Assembly (NCBI GenBank): GCA_038249115.1
Contig: JBBRWQ010000021.1
Span: 1 to 43,337, forward strand
Direction: 5' to 3'
DNA length: 43,337 nt
DNA from: UBA4719 sp038249115
Lineage (GTDB): Bacteria; Actinomycetota; Actinomycetes; Actinomycetales; Dermatophilaceae
The notes below the pieces were generated by a model, which was not told the origin of the DNA, did no database searches, and was given only the letters and a program-made list of their open reading frames with translations. Positions 1 to 6,953 of the stretch are shown here, piece after piece. Each line of letters begins with the position of its first letter. Position 1 is the first letter of the stretch. The translations under genes were made by a program, and so were the position numbers.

Positions 1-141
1 GGTACGAGGCGCACGGTCGTCGCGGTTGCCGTACGACTGCGCCGGACGGTCGCCGCCATAGGTACGAGGCGCACGGTCATCACGGTTGCCGTACGACTGC
101 GCCGGACGGTCGCCGCCATAGGTACGAGGCGCACGGTCGTC
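1..141 (-). repeat. 60-bp tandem repeat inside the Arg/Asp-rich coding region
   Basis: Positions 1-60 and 61-120 are two 60-bp units and 121-141 starts a third. Each unit encodes 20 residues containing YGGDRPAQSYGNRDDRAPRT. The two full units differ only in the stretch reading gtcgtcgcgg versus gtcatcacgg. Both changes are synonymous (GNRDDR is kept), so the peptide rather than the DNA appears to be conserved. More copies may lie left of the window. Confidence 0.85.
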
Positions 142-528
142 ACGACGGTCGTTGCCCCGTGAGTCATTGCTGCGCGGGGGACGGTCGTCACGGTTGCCGA
201 AGGAACGGGCCGGACGGTCATTGCTGCGCGGGGGACGGTCATCCCTGTTGCCGAAGGAACGCGGTGCACGGTCATCACGACGGTCGCTGCTTCGCGGGGC
301 GCTGCCTCGCGAGTCATTGCTGCGCAGGGGACGGTCGTCGCGGGCACCGAAGGAACGGGGAGCGCGGTCGTCACGACCCGCGGAACTGCGGGGCGGCCGG
401 TCGTCGTAGGTGCGGGGTTGGGCCTGACCGCGGTGAGCCTTTTTGGGCACGCCGGCGGCAGCGTTTGATTTCTTGGCAGTGGACCAGCGGGCCTTCTTGG
501 GCGCGCCAGAACTGATACGACTATTCAC
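1..528 (-). CDS. Arg/Asp-rich repeat N-terminus of a probable DEAD-box RNA helicase (partial)
   Basis: The gene reads leftward out of the window, so only the first 176 codons are visible. They give a basic, disordered leader (GAPKKARWSTAKK, then VPKKAHRGQ) followed by repeated RDDRAPRS/FGNRDDRPPRS/YGGDRPAQS units. No catalytic domain is visible. Repeats of this composition are known at the N-terminus of DEAD/DEAH-box RNA helicases in Micrococcales, where they act as RNA-binding extensions; the helicase call rests on that resemblance only. The frame is open from an in-frame TAG about 50 nt upstream of the GTG at 526-528. No other ATG/GTG/TTG lies between, and the Shine-Dalgarno sequence is poor. 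Another RNA-binding RGG/RDR-type protein is possible. Confidence 0.55.
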   Translation of the reverse strand, partial: MNSRISSGAPKKARWSTAKKSNAAAGVPKKAHRGQAQPRTYDDRPPRSSAGRDDRAPRSFGARDDRPLRSNDSRGSAPRSSDRRDDRAPRSFGNRDDRPPRSNDRPARSFGNRDDRPPRSNDSRGNDRRDDRAPRTYGGDRPAQSYGNRDDRAPRTYGGDRPAQSYGNRDDRAPRT

Positions 529-737
529 GAAAAATATCCAATTCGGTACTCGAGGTAGGCACGCCTCGGGCTACCGGTCCAACGGCAACAATGAGAACGA
601 ACCTCAGGCGCGATGGTCTTGGCTGCGCCCGGCGGGCCGGAGATAACGGTCGCTATCCGGCAGGGCCCGATGATTCTCAACTGCTATGTCTGTGACGCTT
701 TGTGCACGCCGTAGCCATCGGGTATGCGCAAAGAATA
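529..737. other. Intergenic region between the repeat-protein start and the VanZ-like gene end
   Basis: No credible gene is seen. A small imperfect inverted repeat at about 637-660 (ccgg-ata arms around acggtcgc) lies downstream of the VanZ-like gene and could help termination, but it has no T-run. No convincing -35/-10 pair was found for the leftward gene. Confidence 0.4.
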
Positions 738-1154
738 TCAGGGGTGGCGACGAGTCCAGACCATATAGGCCAGCCCGCCCAGCAGGACTCCGCTGAGATC
801 GGCCACAGCATCGAACACGTCGCCGCTTCGATGGGGCAGCAAGAGGTGCTGGATCAGCTCGCTGGCAGGGGCATGCAGCGCAAGAATTCCGAGTGCCCAC
901 CGAGCGCGGATCCCCATCATCAGAGCCGCAAGCGAGGGCACAAGGAAGATGGACAGGTGGACCAGTTTGTCGAACCCGTTGATGTCCGGTCCCGAGGGCC
1001 CGGAGGGGGCATACACGGCGATCAGCTGCACGACCACGGCGACACCGAACGTCAGACGCCACCAGAGCTTCGGCGACAGCCCTGGCCAGCGCGGATCTGG
1101 GTTCCGGACACCCGTGACGGAGATACGCGGTGCCCTCTTCCCGGGTGTCGTCAT
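738..1154 (-). CDS. VanZ-like membrane protein
   Basis: 138 residues. It shows the VanZ-family pattern: a first hydrophobic segment (LTFGVAVVVQLIAVYAP, about 33-49), a DKLVHLSIF motif with the conserved lysine and histidine, a helix with FLVPSLAALMMG, and the C-terminal signature ASELIQHLLLPHRSGDVFDAVADL followed by a last helix (LSGVLLGGLAYMVW). The family is named after the teicoplanin-resistance accessory protein VanZ, but most members, including this one, have no known substrate. The start overlaps the stop of the malic enzyme gene by 4 nt (ATGA), so translation is probably coupled. Confidence 0.85.
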   Translation of the reverse strand: MTTPGKRAPRISVTGVRNPDPRWPGLSPKLWWRLTFGVAVVVQLIAVYAPSGPSGPDINGFDKLVHLSIFLVPSLAALMMGIRARWALGILALHAPASELIQHLLLPHRSGDVFDAVADLSGVLLGGLAYMVWTRRHP

Positions 1155-2569
1155 ACGGTCGGAGTGGTCATGCCTTCCCTCGCCGCGGCCTCGACCGCGG
1201 CGGCCACAACTGTGGCCACACCCGGGTGGAAGACACTGGGGATGATGTAGGCGGCGTTGAGCTCGTCCTCGCCGATGATGTTCGCCAGGGCGTTGGCTGC
1301 CGCAAACAGGACATCGTCGGTCACCTCTTTGCTCTGGGCGTCCAACAGCCCCCTGAACACGCCGGGAAAGACCAGGACGTTGTTGATCTGGTTGGAGGCG
1401 TCGCTGCGTCCGGAAGCGACAACAGCTGCGTGCTGGGAGGCTTCCGCGATGTTTACCTCCGGGTCGGGGTTGGCCAGGGCGAACACGATCGAGTCGTGGT
1501 TCATCGTGGCGATGTCCTCGCCGGTGAGCAGGTTGGGAGCCGAGACACCGATGAAGACGTCGGCGCCGGCGATGATCTCCTTGAGCGTGCCGGTGACCCC
1601 TGTTTTGTTGGTGTTCTCGGCGAGCCAGATCAGGTTCGCCCGCCCCTCACGGGCGATGTCCTCACGGGCGCCGTGGATCGCGCCGCGGCTGTCGGCGACC
1701 ACGATGTCGGTGGCGCCGGCCTTCATCAGCAGCTTCAGGACCGCGGTGCCAGCGGCGCCGGCTCCGCTCTGCACGATCCTGACCTCGCTCAGCTCTTTTC
1801 CGACCAAACGCAGGGCGTTACGCAACGCGGCGAGCACCACGATCGCGGTGCCGTGCTGGTCGTCGTGGAAGACCGGGATGTCGAGCTCGGCGCGCAGCCG
1901 GGCCTCGACCTCGAAACAGCGCGGGGCCGAGATGTCTTCCAGGTTGATGCCGGCGAAGACGGGCGCGATGGCCTTGACCACCGCCACGATCTCGTCGACA
2001 TCCTGGGTGTCGAGGCAGATCGGGAACGCGTCGATATCACCGAACCGCTTGAACAAAGCTGCCTTGCCCTCCATCACGGGCATGGCGGCCAGGGGGCCGA
2101 TATTGCCCAGGCCCAGCACCGCGCTCCCATCGGTCACGACCGCGACCGTGTTGCGCTTGATGGTCAGCCTGCGGGCATCGGCGGGGTTCTTGGCAATCGC
2201 CATGCACACCCGTGCCACCCCTGGCGTGTAGACCATGGACAGGTCGTCGCGGTTCCGGATCGGCACCTTGGACTCGATCCTGAGCTTGCCGCCGAGGTGC
2301 ATCAGGAAGGTGCGGTCGCTCACCTTGACGATCTCCACGCCCTCGACAGCACGCATCGCCTCCACGATCTCATCAGCATGTGCGGTGTCTCGTGCCGCCG
2401 CGGTCACATCTACCATCAGCCGCTCATGGCCCGAGGCGGTGACGTCCAGCCCGGTGATCAGCCCCCCGCTGCGCTCGATCGCGGTGGTCAGCTCACTGAC
2501 GGCGGTGGGGCGGGCCGGAAGCTCCAACCGGACGGTGATCGAGTTGGACACTGAGGGGAGGGCAGTCAT
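1151..2569 (-). CDS. NAD(P)-dependent malic enzyme with N-terminal ACT domain
   Basis: 472 residues. It oxidatively decarboxylates malate to pyruvate, linking the TCA cycle to pyruvate and NAD(P)H supply in the cytoplasm. Residues about 9-85 form an ACT domain (ITVRLELPARPTAVSELTTAI), likely an allosteric amino-acid-binding module. The catalytic part follows: KVPIRNRDDLSMVYTPGVA near 100-120, the VTDGSAVLGLGNIGP segment, NLEDISAPRCFEVE with its metal-ligand acidic residues, FHDDQHGTA, and the Rossmann nucleotide site IVQSGAGAAGTA. The C-terminal FALANPDPEV motif is also typical. Length fits the short bacterial malic enzymes with an ACT extension. Cofactor preference cannot be read reliably. 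It is the first gene of a two-gene unit with the VanZ-like gene. Confidence 0.93.
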   Translation of the reverse strand: MTALPSVSNSITVRLELPARPTAVSELTTAIERSGGLITGLDVTASGHERLMVDVTAAARDTAHADEIVEAMRAVEGVEIVKVSDRTFLMHLGGKLRIESKVPIRNRDDLSMVYTPGVARVCMAIAKNPADARRLTIKRNTVAVVTDGSAVLGLGNIGPLAAMPVMEGKAALFKRFGDIDAFPICLDTQDVDEIVAVVKAIAPVFAGINLEDISAPRCFEVEARLRAELDIPVFHDDQHGTAIVVLAALRNALRLVGKELSEVRIVQSGAGAAGTAVLKLLMKAGATDIVVADSRGAIHGAREDIAREGRANLIWLAENTNKTGVTGTLKEIIAGADVFIGVSAPNLLTGEDIATMNHDSIVFALANPDPEVNIAEASQHAAVVASGRSDASNQINNVLVFPGVFRGLLDAQSKEVTDDVLFAAANALANIIGEDELNAAYIIPSVFHPGVATVVAAAVEAAAREGMTTPTV

Positions 2570-2662
2570 GGCTTCATCTTGCCAACTACTGGCCGGTATC
2601 GCCTCTTTTGGTCTCAGTGTGCGTGGCGGCTCGTGTGCCTGCCGGCTCAGTGTGGTGGCGGC

Positions 2663-3307
2663 TCAGACGTCGCAGATGAGTAGGTACCGCTCGTCCAGGA
2701 TCTCCTTGCCCCAGAGCACCGGATCGGTCAGCGGCACGATCTCGATCCGCCGGACCAGCGGGTCCAATGCGGCTGCCAGATCCACCGCGCGCACTCCCCC
2801 GGTCCACGGCATACGGGCGTCGTCGTCGTAGTCCTCGTCGCCCACCGACCACCAACGACCCTCGACCAGCAGGAAACGGCCACCCGGACGAAGCAGCGAA
2901 CGCCAGCCGGCGAGGGCGGCGAACGGGTCGGGCAGGGTCCAGAGAATGTGCCGCGCCAGGATCACGTCAACGCTTTCCGGCCCTAAGGGGGGTGCCGAGA
3001 CGTCGCCCTGTCTGATGGAGACTCGCTCACCGAACTCAGCGGTCTTGGCCCTGGCCCGCTCCACCATGTTGCCGGCCAGGTCGACCCCCACGGCGCGATG
3101 ACCGAGCCCGGCAGCGAGCGCGGTCAGCGAACCGGTGCCACAGGCGAGGTCGGCGACGTCACTTGGCCGCGCCGGCAGCCAGCGCTCGAGCAGCAACCGC
3201 CAGGCCTCGCGCGTCGCCGGATCAGCCAGGCCGTGGTCGGGCTCGGCGTCATACGCGTCGGCGTACTCGTCCCAGTAGGCGGCAACCCCGTCGTTCACGT
3301 TGTTCAT
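2663..3307 (-). CDS. Class I SAM-dependent methyltransferase
   Basis: 214 residues starting MNNVNDGVAAYWDEYADAYD, the usual opening of small Methyltransf_11/25 proteins. Motif I (VADLACGTGSLT, about 51-62) binds S-adenosylmethionine. The acidic end of strand 2 is GVDLAGNM (about 74-81), motif II is VDVILARHILWTLPDP, and the post-motif is LLRPGGRFLLVEG. The substrate is not predictable. The reading frame stays open far upstream of 3307, but that part overlaps the thioredoxin gene on the other strand. The start at 3307 matches the family and leaves a 70-bp divergent gap to thioredoxin. Confidence 0.88.
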   Translation of the reverse strand: MNNVNDGVAAYWDEYADAYDAEPDHGLADPATREAWRLLLERWLPARPSDVADLACGTGSLTALAAGLGHRAVGVDLAGNMVERARAKTAEFGERVSIRQGDVSAPPLGPESVDVILARHILWTLPDPFAALAGWRSLLRPGGRFLLVEGRWWSVGDEDYDDDARMPWTGGVRAVDLAAALDPLVRRIEIVPLTDPVLWGKEILDERYLLICDV

Positions 3308-3377
3308 GGGGCTGAGCCTGCCAGTGACCTGGAGACCGCGCGGGAATGGGCGCCGGATCCTGTCCGTTGCAGACTCC

Positions 3378-3758
3378 ATGAGCCCTATCGAGCTGACCGA
3401 GACCACTTTCGAGAAGACGATCGAGGAGGGTGACATCGTGCTGGTCGACTTCTGGGCCGCCTGGTGCGGTCCGTGCCGCAGCTTCGCCCCCGTCTTCGAA
3501 GCGGCTGCGGTCGCCAACCCGGACATCGTGTTCGGCAAGGTCGACACCGAGGCCGAGCCGTATCTCGCCGAGATGGCCAGCATCACCTCGATCCCCACGT
3601 TGATGGCGTTCCGGGAGGGCGTCCTCGTGTTCGCCCAGCCGGGGGCACTCCCTGCTGCCGGGCTCAGCTCGGTCATCGAGGGGGTTCGCGGGCTGGACAT
3701 GGCGACCATCAAGGCCCAGGTCGCCGAAGAGGAAGCCACGCGTTCGGCCCAGGCCTGA
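3378..3758 (+). CDS. Thioredoxin
   Basis: 126 residues of thioredoxin fold, with a thioredoxin-type active site in FWAAWCGPCRSFAP (WCGPC, Cys about 29 and 32) and the cis-proline loop SITSIPTLMAF. It reduces disulfides in cytosolic proteins, recharged by thioredoxin reductase (not in this window). The start at 3378 (MSPIELTETTFEK) matches family N-termini; a longer frame from 3300 would overlap the divergent methyltransferase. No Shine-Dalgarno precedes 3378 (gttgcagactcc), so leaderless or weak initiation is possible. The C-terminal tail (about 100-126) is a charged helix often seen in actinobacterial paralogues. The sigma-factor operon starts 60 bp downstream. A sigma factor that answers thiol stress would fit this neighbour, but the link is inference. 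Confidence 0.9.
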   Translation: MSPIELTETTFEKTIEEGDIVLVDFWAAWCGPCRSFAPVFEAAAVANPDIVFGKVDTEAEPYLAEMASITSIPTLMAFREGVLVFAQPGALPAAGLSSVIEGVRGLDMATIKAQVAEEEATRSAQA

Positions 3759-3774
3759 CAAATCGCCCGTATGG

Positions 3775-3802
3775 TGAACCAGCCGTGGCTGCCCAGCGTG
3801 TA
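3775..3802 (+). promoter_or_regulatory. Candidate SigL-type ECF promoter of the sigma/anti-sigma operon
   Basis: TGAACC (3775-3780), a 16-nt spacer, then CGTGTA (3797-3802). This matches, as I recall it, the consensus reported for M. tuberculosis SigL promoters (TGAACC-N16/17-CGTgtr). It lies just upstream of the ECF sigma gene, so autoregulation is likely. The expected transcription start is near 3808-3810, which would leave a leader of only about 10 nt carrying the AGGAGG at 3809-3814. Confidence 0.7.
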
Positions 3803-3818
3803 GCTGGTAGGAGGACCT

Positions 3819-4331
3819 TTGAGCGACAGCCAGCCAGAGCTCATGCAAGAGCTCCACGACGAGCACGCGGCCGCCCTGTGGGGCTACTGCGTACGCCTGA
3901 CGAACGGCGATCGTGCGCGCGCTCAGGACATCGTCCAGGAGACGCTCTTGCGCGCCTGGCGCAACCCGAAGGTCCTTGACCAGTCCCAGGGCTCGGCGCG
4001 GGCCTGGCTCTTCACCGTCGCGCGCCACCTGGTCATCGACGAGTGGCGCACCCGCCGCGCACAGCTCGAGGTGACGACCGCTGAGCTCCCCGAGAGCCCG
4101 CCGGTGGGCGATGAGACCGATAGGCTGCTGCAGTCCTGGGTCGTCGCGGACGCCCTGAGCCGGCTGTCCGATGACCACCGCGCGGTCTTGGTCGAGTGCT
4201 ACTACCGGGGACGCTCGGTGGCCGAGGCGGCCCGACGGCTCGACATCCCTGAGGGAACCGTGAAGTCACGCACACACTATGCACTTCGTGCCCTGCGCCT
4301 GGCGCTGGAAGAAATGGGAGTAGGCGCGTGA
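3819..4331 (+). CDS. ECF-family RNA polymerase sigma factor (SigL-like)
   Basis: 170 residues with the two-domain layout of group 4 sigma factors. Region 2 spans about 8-75 (DEHAAALWGYC ... AQDIVQETLLRAWRNP), with the -10-recognition part ARAWLFTVARHLVIDEWR. Region 4 spans about 108-165 (LSDDHRAVLVECYYRGRSVAEAARRLDIPEGTVKSR), the HTH that reads the -35 element. The TTG start at 3819 is chosen because AGGAGG sits 4 nt upstream; the only ATG is 8 codons further in, without an SD. The gene overlaps its anti-sigma partner by 4 nt (GTGA). The SigL-like label rests on the upstream promoter sequence and on the partner's RslA-like zinc motif; other ECF groups with ZAS anti-sigma factors are possible. 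Confidence 0.92.
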   Translation: MSDSQPELMQELHDEHAAALWGYCVRLTNGDRARAQDIVQETLLRAWRNPKVLDQSQGSARAWLFTVARHLVIDEWRTRRAQLEVTTAELPESPPVGDETDRLLQSWVVADALSRLSDDHRAVLVECYYRGRSVAEAARRLDIPEGTVKSRTHYALRALRLALEEMGVGA

Positions 4332-5020
4332 GCACCGACGAGTTCGCCATGTATGACGCGGCGTACGTTCTGGGCGCCCTGTCGCCGGCCGATCGACGCG
4401 AGTTCGAGGATCACCTCAAGGTCTGTGCTGCCTGCGCCAGCTCCGTCGGCGAGCTCGCCGGTCTGCCCGGTCTGATGTCCACAGTCTCGCTCGAGCAGCT
4501 GACCTCAGAAGTCGAGGCCCCACCGGAGACGCTGCTGCCCTCGTTGGCGCGAGCAGTGCGCCGCGAGCGGGGACGACGCCGTCTGTTTGTCGGGGCTTCA
4601 GCTGCTGCGGCGGCAGTCCTGATCGCCGTGGGAGCAGCAGCTCTGCACGGCTCCGACTCCCCCGCCGTTCCGCCATCTGCGTCATCCACGTCGACCGCTC
4701 CGGGCTCCGCGAACCTGGCTATGACTGCCGTGGTGCCGTCGCCGGTCACCGCCAGCGCCCGACTGGTCGACATGGCGTGGGGCACCCGTATCGACCTGAC
4801 CTGCTCATACAGCGTCCAAGGCTCGTTCCCTGCCGGTGGATACCCCTATGCGCTGGTCGTCATCGACCGAAACGGCGGCGTGCAACAGGTCGCGGCATGG
4901 AAGGCAGTGCCGGACCGCCAGCTCACTGTTCTGGGCGCGAGCTCTCTGGCTCGCAAGGACATCGCCGCCGTGGAGATCAGGACCTTGTCCGGGCGCCCGA
5001 TCCTGCGGCTCTCCACCTGA
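4328..5020 (+). CDS. Membrane-anchored zinc anti-sigma factor (RslA-like)
   Basis: 230 residues. The N-terminal cytoplasmic part carries the ZAS signature H29-x3-C33-x2-C36 (DHLKVCAAC), which binds zinc and clamps the cognate sigma factor; oxidation of such cysteines is a known release mechanism in this family. A single membrane helix follows at about 86-107 (LFVGASAAAAAVLIAVGAAAL), after an Arg-rich stop-transfer-like segment (RRERGRRR). A Ser/Thr/Pro linker then leads to an extracytoplasmic domain of about 85 residues (AWGTRIDLTCSY ... LSGRPILRLS). GTG start, 4-nt overlap with the sigma gene, so synthesis is coupled. A hairpin 24 nt after the stop probably ends the operon. Confidence 0.9.
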   Translation: MSTDEFAMYDAAYVLGALSPADRREFEDHLKVCAACASSVGELAGLPGLMSTVSLEQLTSEVEAPPETLLPSLARAVRRERGRRRLFVGASAAAAAVLIAVGAAALHGSDSPAVPPSASSTSTAPGSANLAMTAVVPSPVTASARLVDMAWGTRIDLTCSYSVQGSFPAGGYPYALVVIDRNGGVQQVAAWKAVPDRQLTVLGASSLARKDIAAVEIRTLSGRPILRLST

Positions 5021-5043
5021 CCGACGCTCGCACCGCGGACAAA

Positions 5044-5083
5044 GCGAAGGATTGCGGGTGTTCCGACGCCCACGATCCTTCGC
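5044..5083 (+). terminator. Hairpin downstream of the anti-sigma gene
   Basis: Arms gcgaaggat (5044-5052) and atccttcgc (5075-5083) pair over 9 bp, with a further GGGTG/CGCCC pairing inside. There is no T-run, as is common for actinobacterial terminators. Confidence 0.6.
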
Positions 5084-5154
5084 ACAGTCCTTGTCAGGCC
5101 GCTCTTGGGCGCGCTGACACCCATGCCGTGCTGGGCAGGTTCATCGCGGGGGAC

Positions 5155-5190
5155 GACGAAGGGCCCGATCGCAGGATCGAGCCCTTCGTC
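5155..5190 (-). terminator. Terminator hairpin of ssrA
   Basis: Perfect 10-bp arms gacgaagggc (5155-5164) and gcccttcgtc (5181-5190), extended inside by cgatc/gatcg around a gcag tetraloop. It lies 32 nt past the CCA end of the tmRNA on the minus strand and can also serve the convergent sigma operon. Confidence 0.75.
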
Positions 5191-5222
5191 ATTGACGATG
5201 CGCAGCGTGACGTGCCCATGAG

Positions 5223-5589
5223 TGGTGGAGGTGGCGGGAATTGAACCCGCGTCCGCTGACAATAAACCAGGACTTCTCCGGGTGCAGTGCGCTATGGATT
5301 TTCTCGGCCCCAGTGCTCGCACGCACACGTCCACTGACAGGCCCAGTCGTGTAAGAGTCCCGGGCAACCCCCACGACAAGGGCGCCCAGCAAGCTTTCTA
5401 GCTGACGCCAGGATCTAGGCCGAAAGCAAACCTAGGCTGACGACTTCGGAGCTCGCTCAGGCGGCGAGGGCGAAGTGTGCGCGATTAGAATCGGCACTTG
5501 TTTTTTTGCAAGGATCGTTAACGAGATAACCCTGCGTCCTCGGCCCGCTTCTCCTGGAATGACGATCAACGTCGAAACCGATCACCCCC
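5223..5589 (-). ncRNA. ssrA: Transfer-messenger RNA (tmRNA)
   Basis: Both tmRNA ends are recognisable. The 5' end GGGGGUGAUCGGUUUCGAC (from 5589) and the 3' end GGUUCAAUUCCCGCC-ACCUCCACCA (to 5223) form a 7-bp acceptor stem with the G3-U wobble that alanyl-tRNA synthetase reads, plus a T-arm. CCA is encoded. The tag frame starts at the resume codon GCC (5495-5493) and reads ADSNRAHFALAA followed by UGA (5459-5457); the ALAA end is the classical protease-recognition tail. Length is about 367 nt. It frees stalled ribosomes together with SmpB, encoded about 3.4 kb to the right on the same strand. A TTGACA lies at 5624-5619, but I see no good -10 at the right distance, so the promoter is unresolved. 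Confidence 0.95.
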
Positions 5590-5824
5590 ATGGGGTGGCA
5601 CACGTCACGCTGTTCACTTGTCAACACCGTCACGCGGCGCCACCGGCCTTGCGCAACCAACCTCGCTGCCGGTACCCACCAGTCTATCCGGCCGATCCGA
5701 CAGAGCACCACGACATATCTGGAATGAAGCAAGCATGCGCTCGGTTACCTGACTGGTATGTCGGATTTAGACTGCCACGCACCGAGCACGACTGTCCCAC
5801 GCCCCGAGCATGAAGGAAGGCCCG
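5590..5824. other. Divergent promoter region between ssrA and the oxidoreductase gene
   Basis: No gene seen in 235 bp. The minus strand has TTGACA at 5624-5619 upstream of ssrA, with a weak -10. No clear promoter was recognised for the plus-strand gene apart from its SD near 5815-5820. Confidence 0.4.
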
Positions 5825-6847
5825 ATGACCACCAGCCGCGAATGGCACCTCACCCGTCGCCCCCACGGAGTGCCCGTCGATGAGGACTTTGCCCTCCTCG
5901 ACGTCGAGCTCCCCGCCCCGGGCGACGGCGAGATCGTGGTCCGCAACAGCTTCCTGTCGGTCGACCCCTACATGCGAGGCCGGATGAACGACGCAAAGTC
6001 GTACGTCCCACCGTTCCAGCTCGGCCAGCCGATGGATGGTGAAGCCGTGGGCGTCGTCGAGCAGGTCGCAGAGGGTGCCGTGGACAGCAACGGCTCCGCG
6101 ATCACCATTGGCGACACCGTGATCCATCCGCTCGGGTGGCGCACGACCTCCCTGCTCCACGGCAAGCAGGCGCGTGTCCTGAACACCAGCCTCGCGCCAG
6201 CTCAGGCCTACCTCGGCGTTCTCGGTATGCCGGGTCTGACCGCCTACGCAGGTCTGCTGCGCATCGGCGAGCTCGCCGAGGGTGACCGCGTGTTCGTCTC
6301 GGCCGCGGCCGGGGCAGTGGGGTCGCTGGCCGGGCAGATCGCCCGGCTCAAGGGCGCGTCGTTCGTCGTCGGCAGTGCCGGCGGCCCTGACAAGATCGCC
6401 TGGCTGCTGGACGAGGCCGGTCTCAACGCTGCCATCGACTACAAGGCGACGCCGATCCGCAAGGGTCTGGCCGAAGCTGCGCCCGAGGGCATCGACGTCT
6501 ACTTCGACAACGTCGGCGGCGATCATCTCGAGGCCGCTATTTCGGCGCTCCGCCTCCGAGGACGGGTCGCCCTCTGCGGGGCGATCTCGGTCTACAACGC
6601 CACCGAGCCGGCGCCCGGACCGCGCAACATGCCGATGATCGTCGGCAAACGCCTCACCCTGCGCGGCTTCATCGTCTTCGACCACTCAGATCTCCGTCCG
6701 CAGTTCGAGACAGAGATGAGTCAGTGGCTGGCCGAGGGAAAGATCATCTGGCGCGAGACCGTTGTCGAGGGAATCGACAATGCTGTCAACGGTTTTCGCG
6801 ATCTCTTAGCGGGCGCCAACACCGGCAAGATGCTCATCCGCCTCTGA
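5825..6847 (+). CDS. NADP-dependent oxidoreductase, medium-chain (zinc-free) family
   Basis: 340 residues. It belongs to the YncB/CurA/leukotriene-B4-dehydrogenase-like branch of the MDR superfamily, which reduces activated alkenes and similar carbonyl compounds with NADPH. Seen: the GroES-like N-terminus with LSVDPYMRGRMND (about 44-56), the MPGLTAYAGLL segment, the nucleotide-binding glycine motif SAAAGAVGSLAGQ (159-171), GSAGGPDKI, and VYFDNVGGDHLEAA, a family signature. No zinc-binding cysteine cluster is present. The ATG at 5825 is preferred over the one at 5810 because GGAAGG stands 5 nt upstream of it. The physiological substrate is unknown. The gene stands alone and ends at a strong bidirectional hairpin. 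Confidence 0.9.
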   Translation: MTTSREWHLTRRPHGVPVDEDFALLDVELPAPGDGEIVVRNSFLSVDPYMRGRMNDAKSYVPPFQLGQPMDGEAVGVVEQVAEGAVDSNGSAITIGDTVIHPLGWRTTSLLHGKQARVLNTSLAPAQAYLGVLGMPGLTAYAGLLRIGELAEGDRVFVSAAAGAVGSLAGQIARLKGASFVVGSAGGPDKIAWLLDEAGLNAAIDYKATPIRKGLAEAAPEGIDVYFDNVGGDHLEAAISALRLRGRVALCGAISVYNATEPAPGPRNMPMIVGKRLTLRGFIVFDHSDLRPQFETEMSQWLAEGKIIWRETVVEGIDNAVNGFRDLLAGANTGKMLIRL

Positions 6848-6868
6848 CCAGGTTCAGACCGACCAGGA

Positions 6869-6937
6869 GGGTTGAGGGGTGGCTCGCAGCCCCATAAAGG
6901 GAGCCCTCGAGCAGGGGCAAGAGCCACCCCTCAACCC
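6869..6937. terminator. Bidirectional terminator hairpin between convergent genes
   Basis: A perfect 17-bp inverted repeat (6869-6885 with 6921-6937; arms contain gttgaggggtggctc) surrounds a 35-nt loop that can itself pair (gcccc/ggggc). It sits between the ends of the oxidoreductase gene (plus) and the DUF2207 gene (minus). Confidence 0.85.
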
Positions 6938-6953
6938 GACGGGCAGCCTTTCG

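Noticed and set aside
1130..2554. Long plus-strand open frame opposite the malic enzyme gene
   Set aside because: It is antisense to a gene with full family motifs, has low-complexity Asp/Gly/His/Val-rich content typical of GC-rich shadow frames, and no start signal.
4846..5379. Minus-strand open frame over the anti-sigma 3' end and tmRNA
   Set aside because: It lies across ssrA and an antisense region; the tmRNA structure explains the sequence.
5618..5625. TTGACA as a full ssrA promoter
   Set aside because: At 17-18 nt spacing the -10 position reads about GTGCCA, too far from TAnnnT; left as unresolved.
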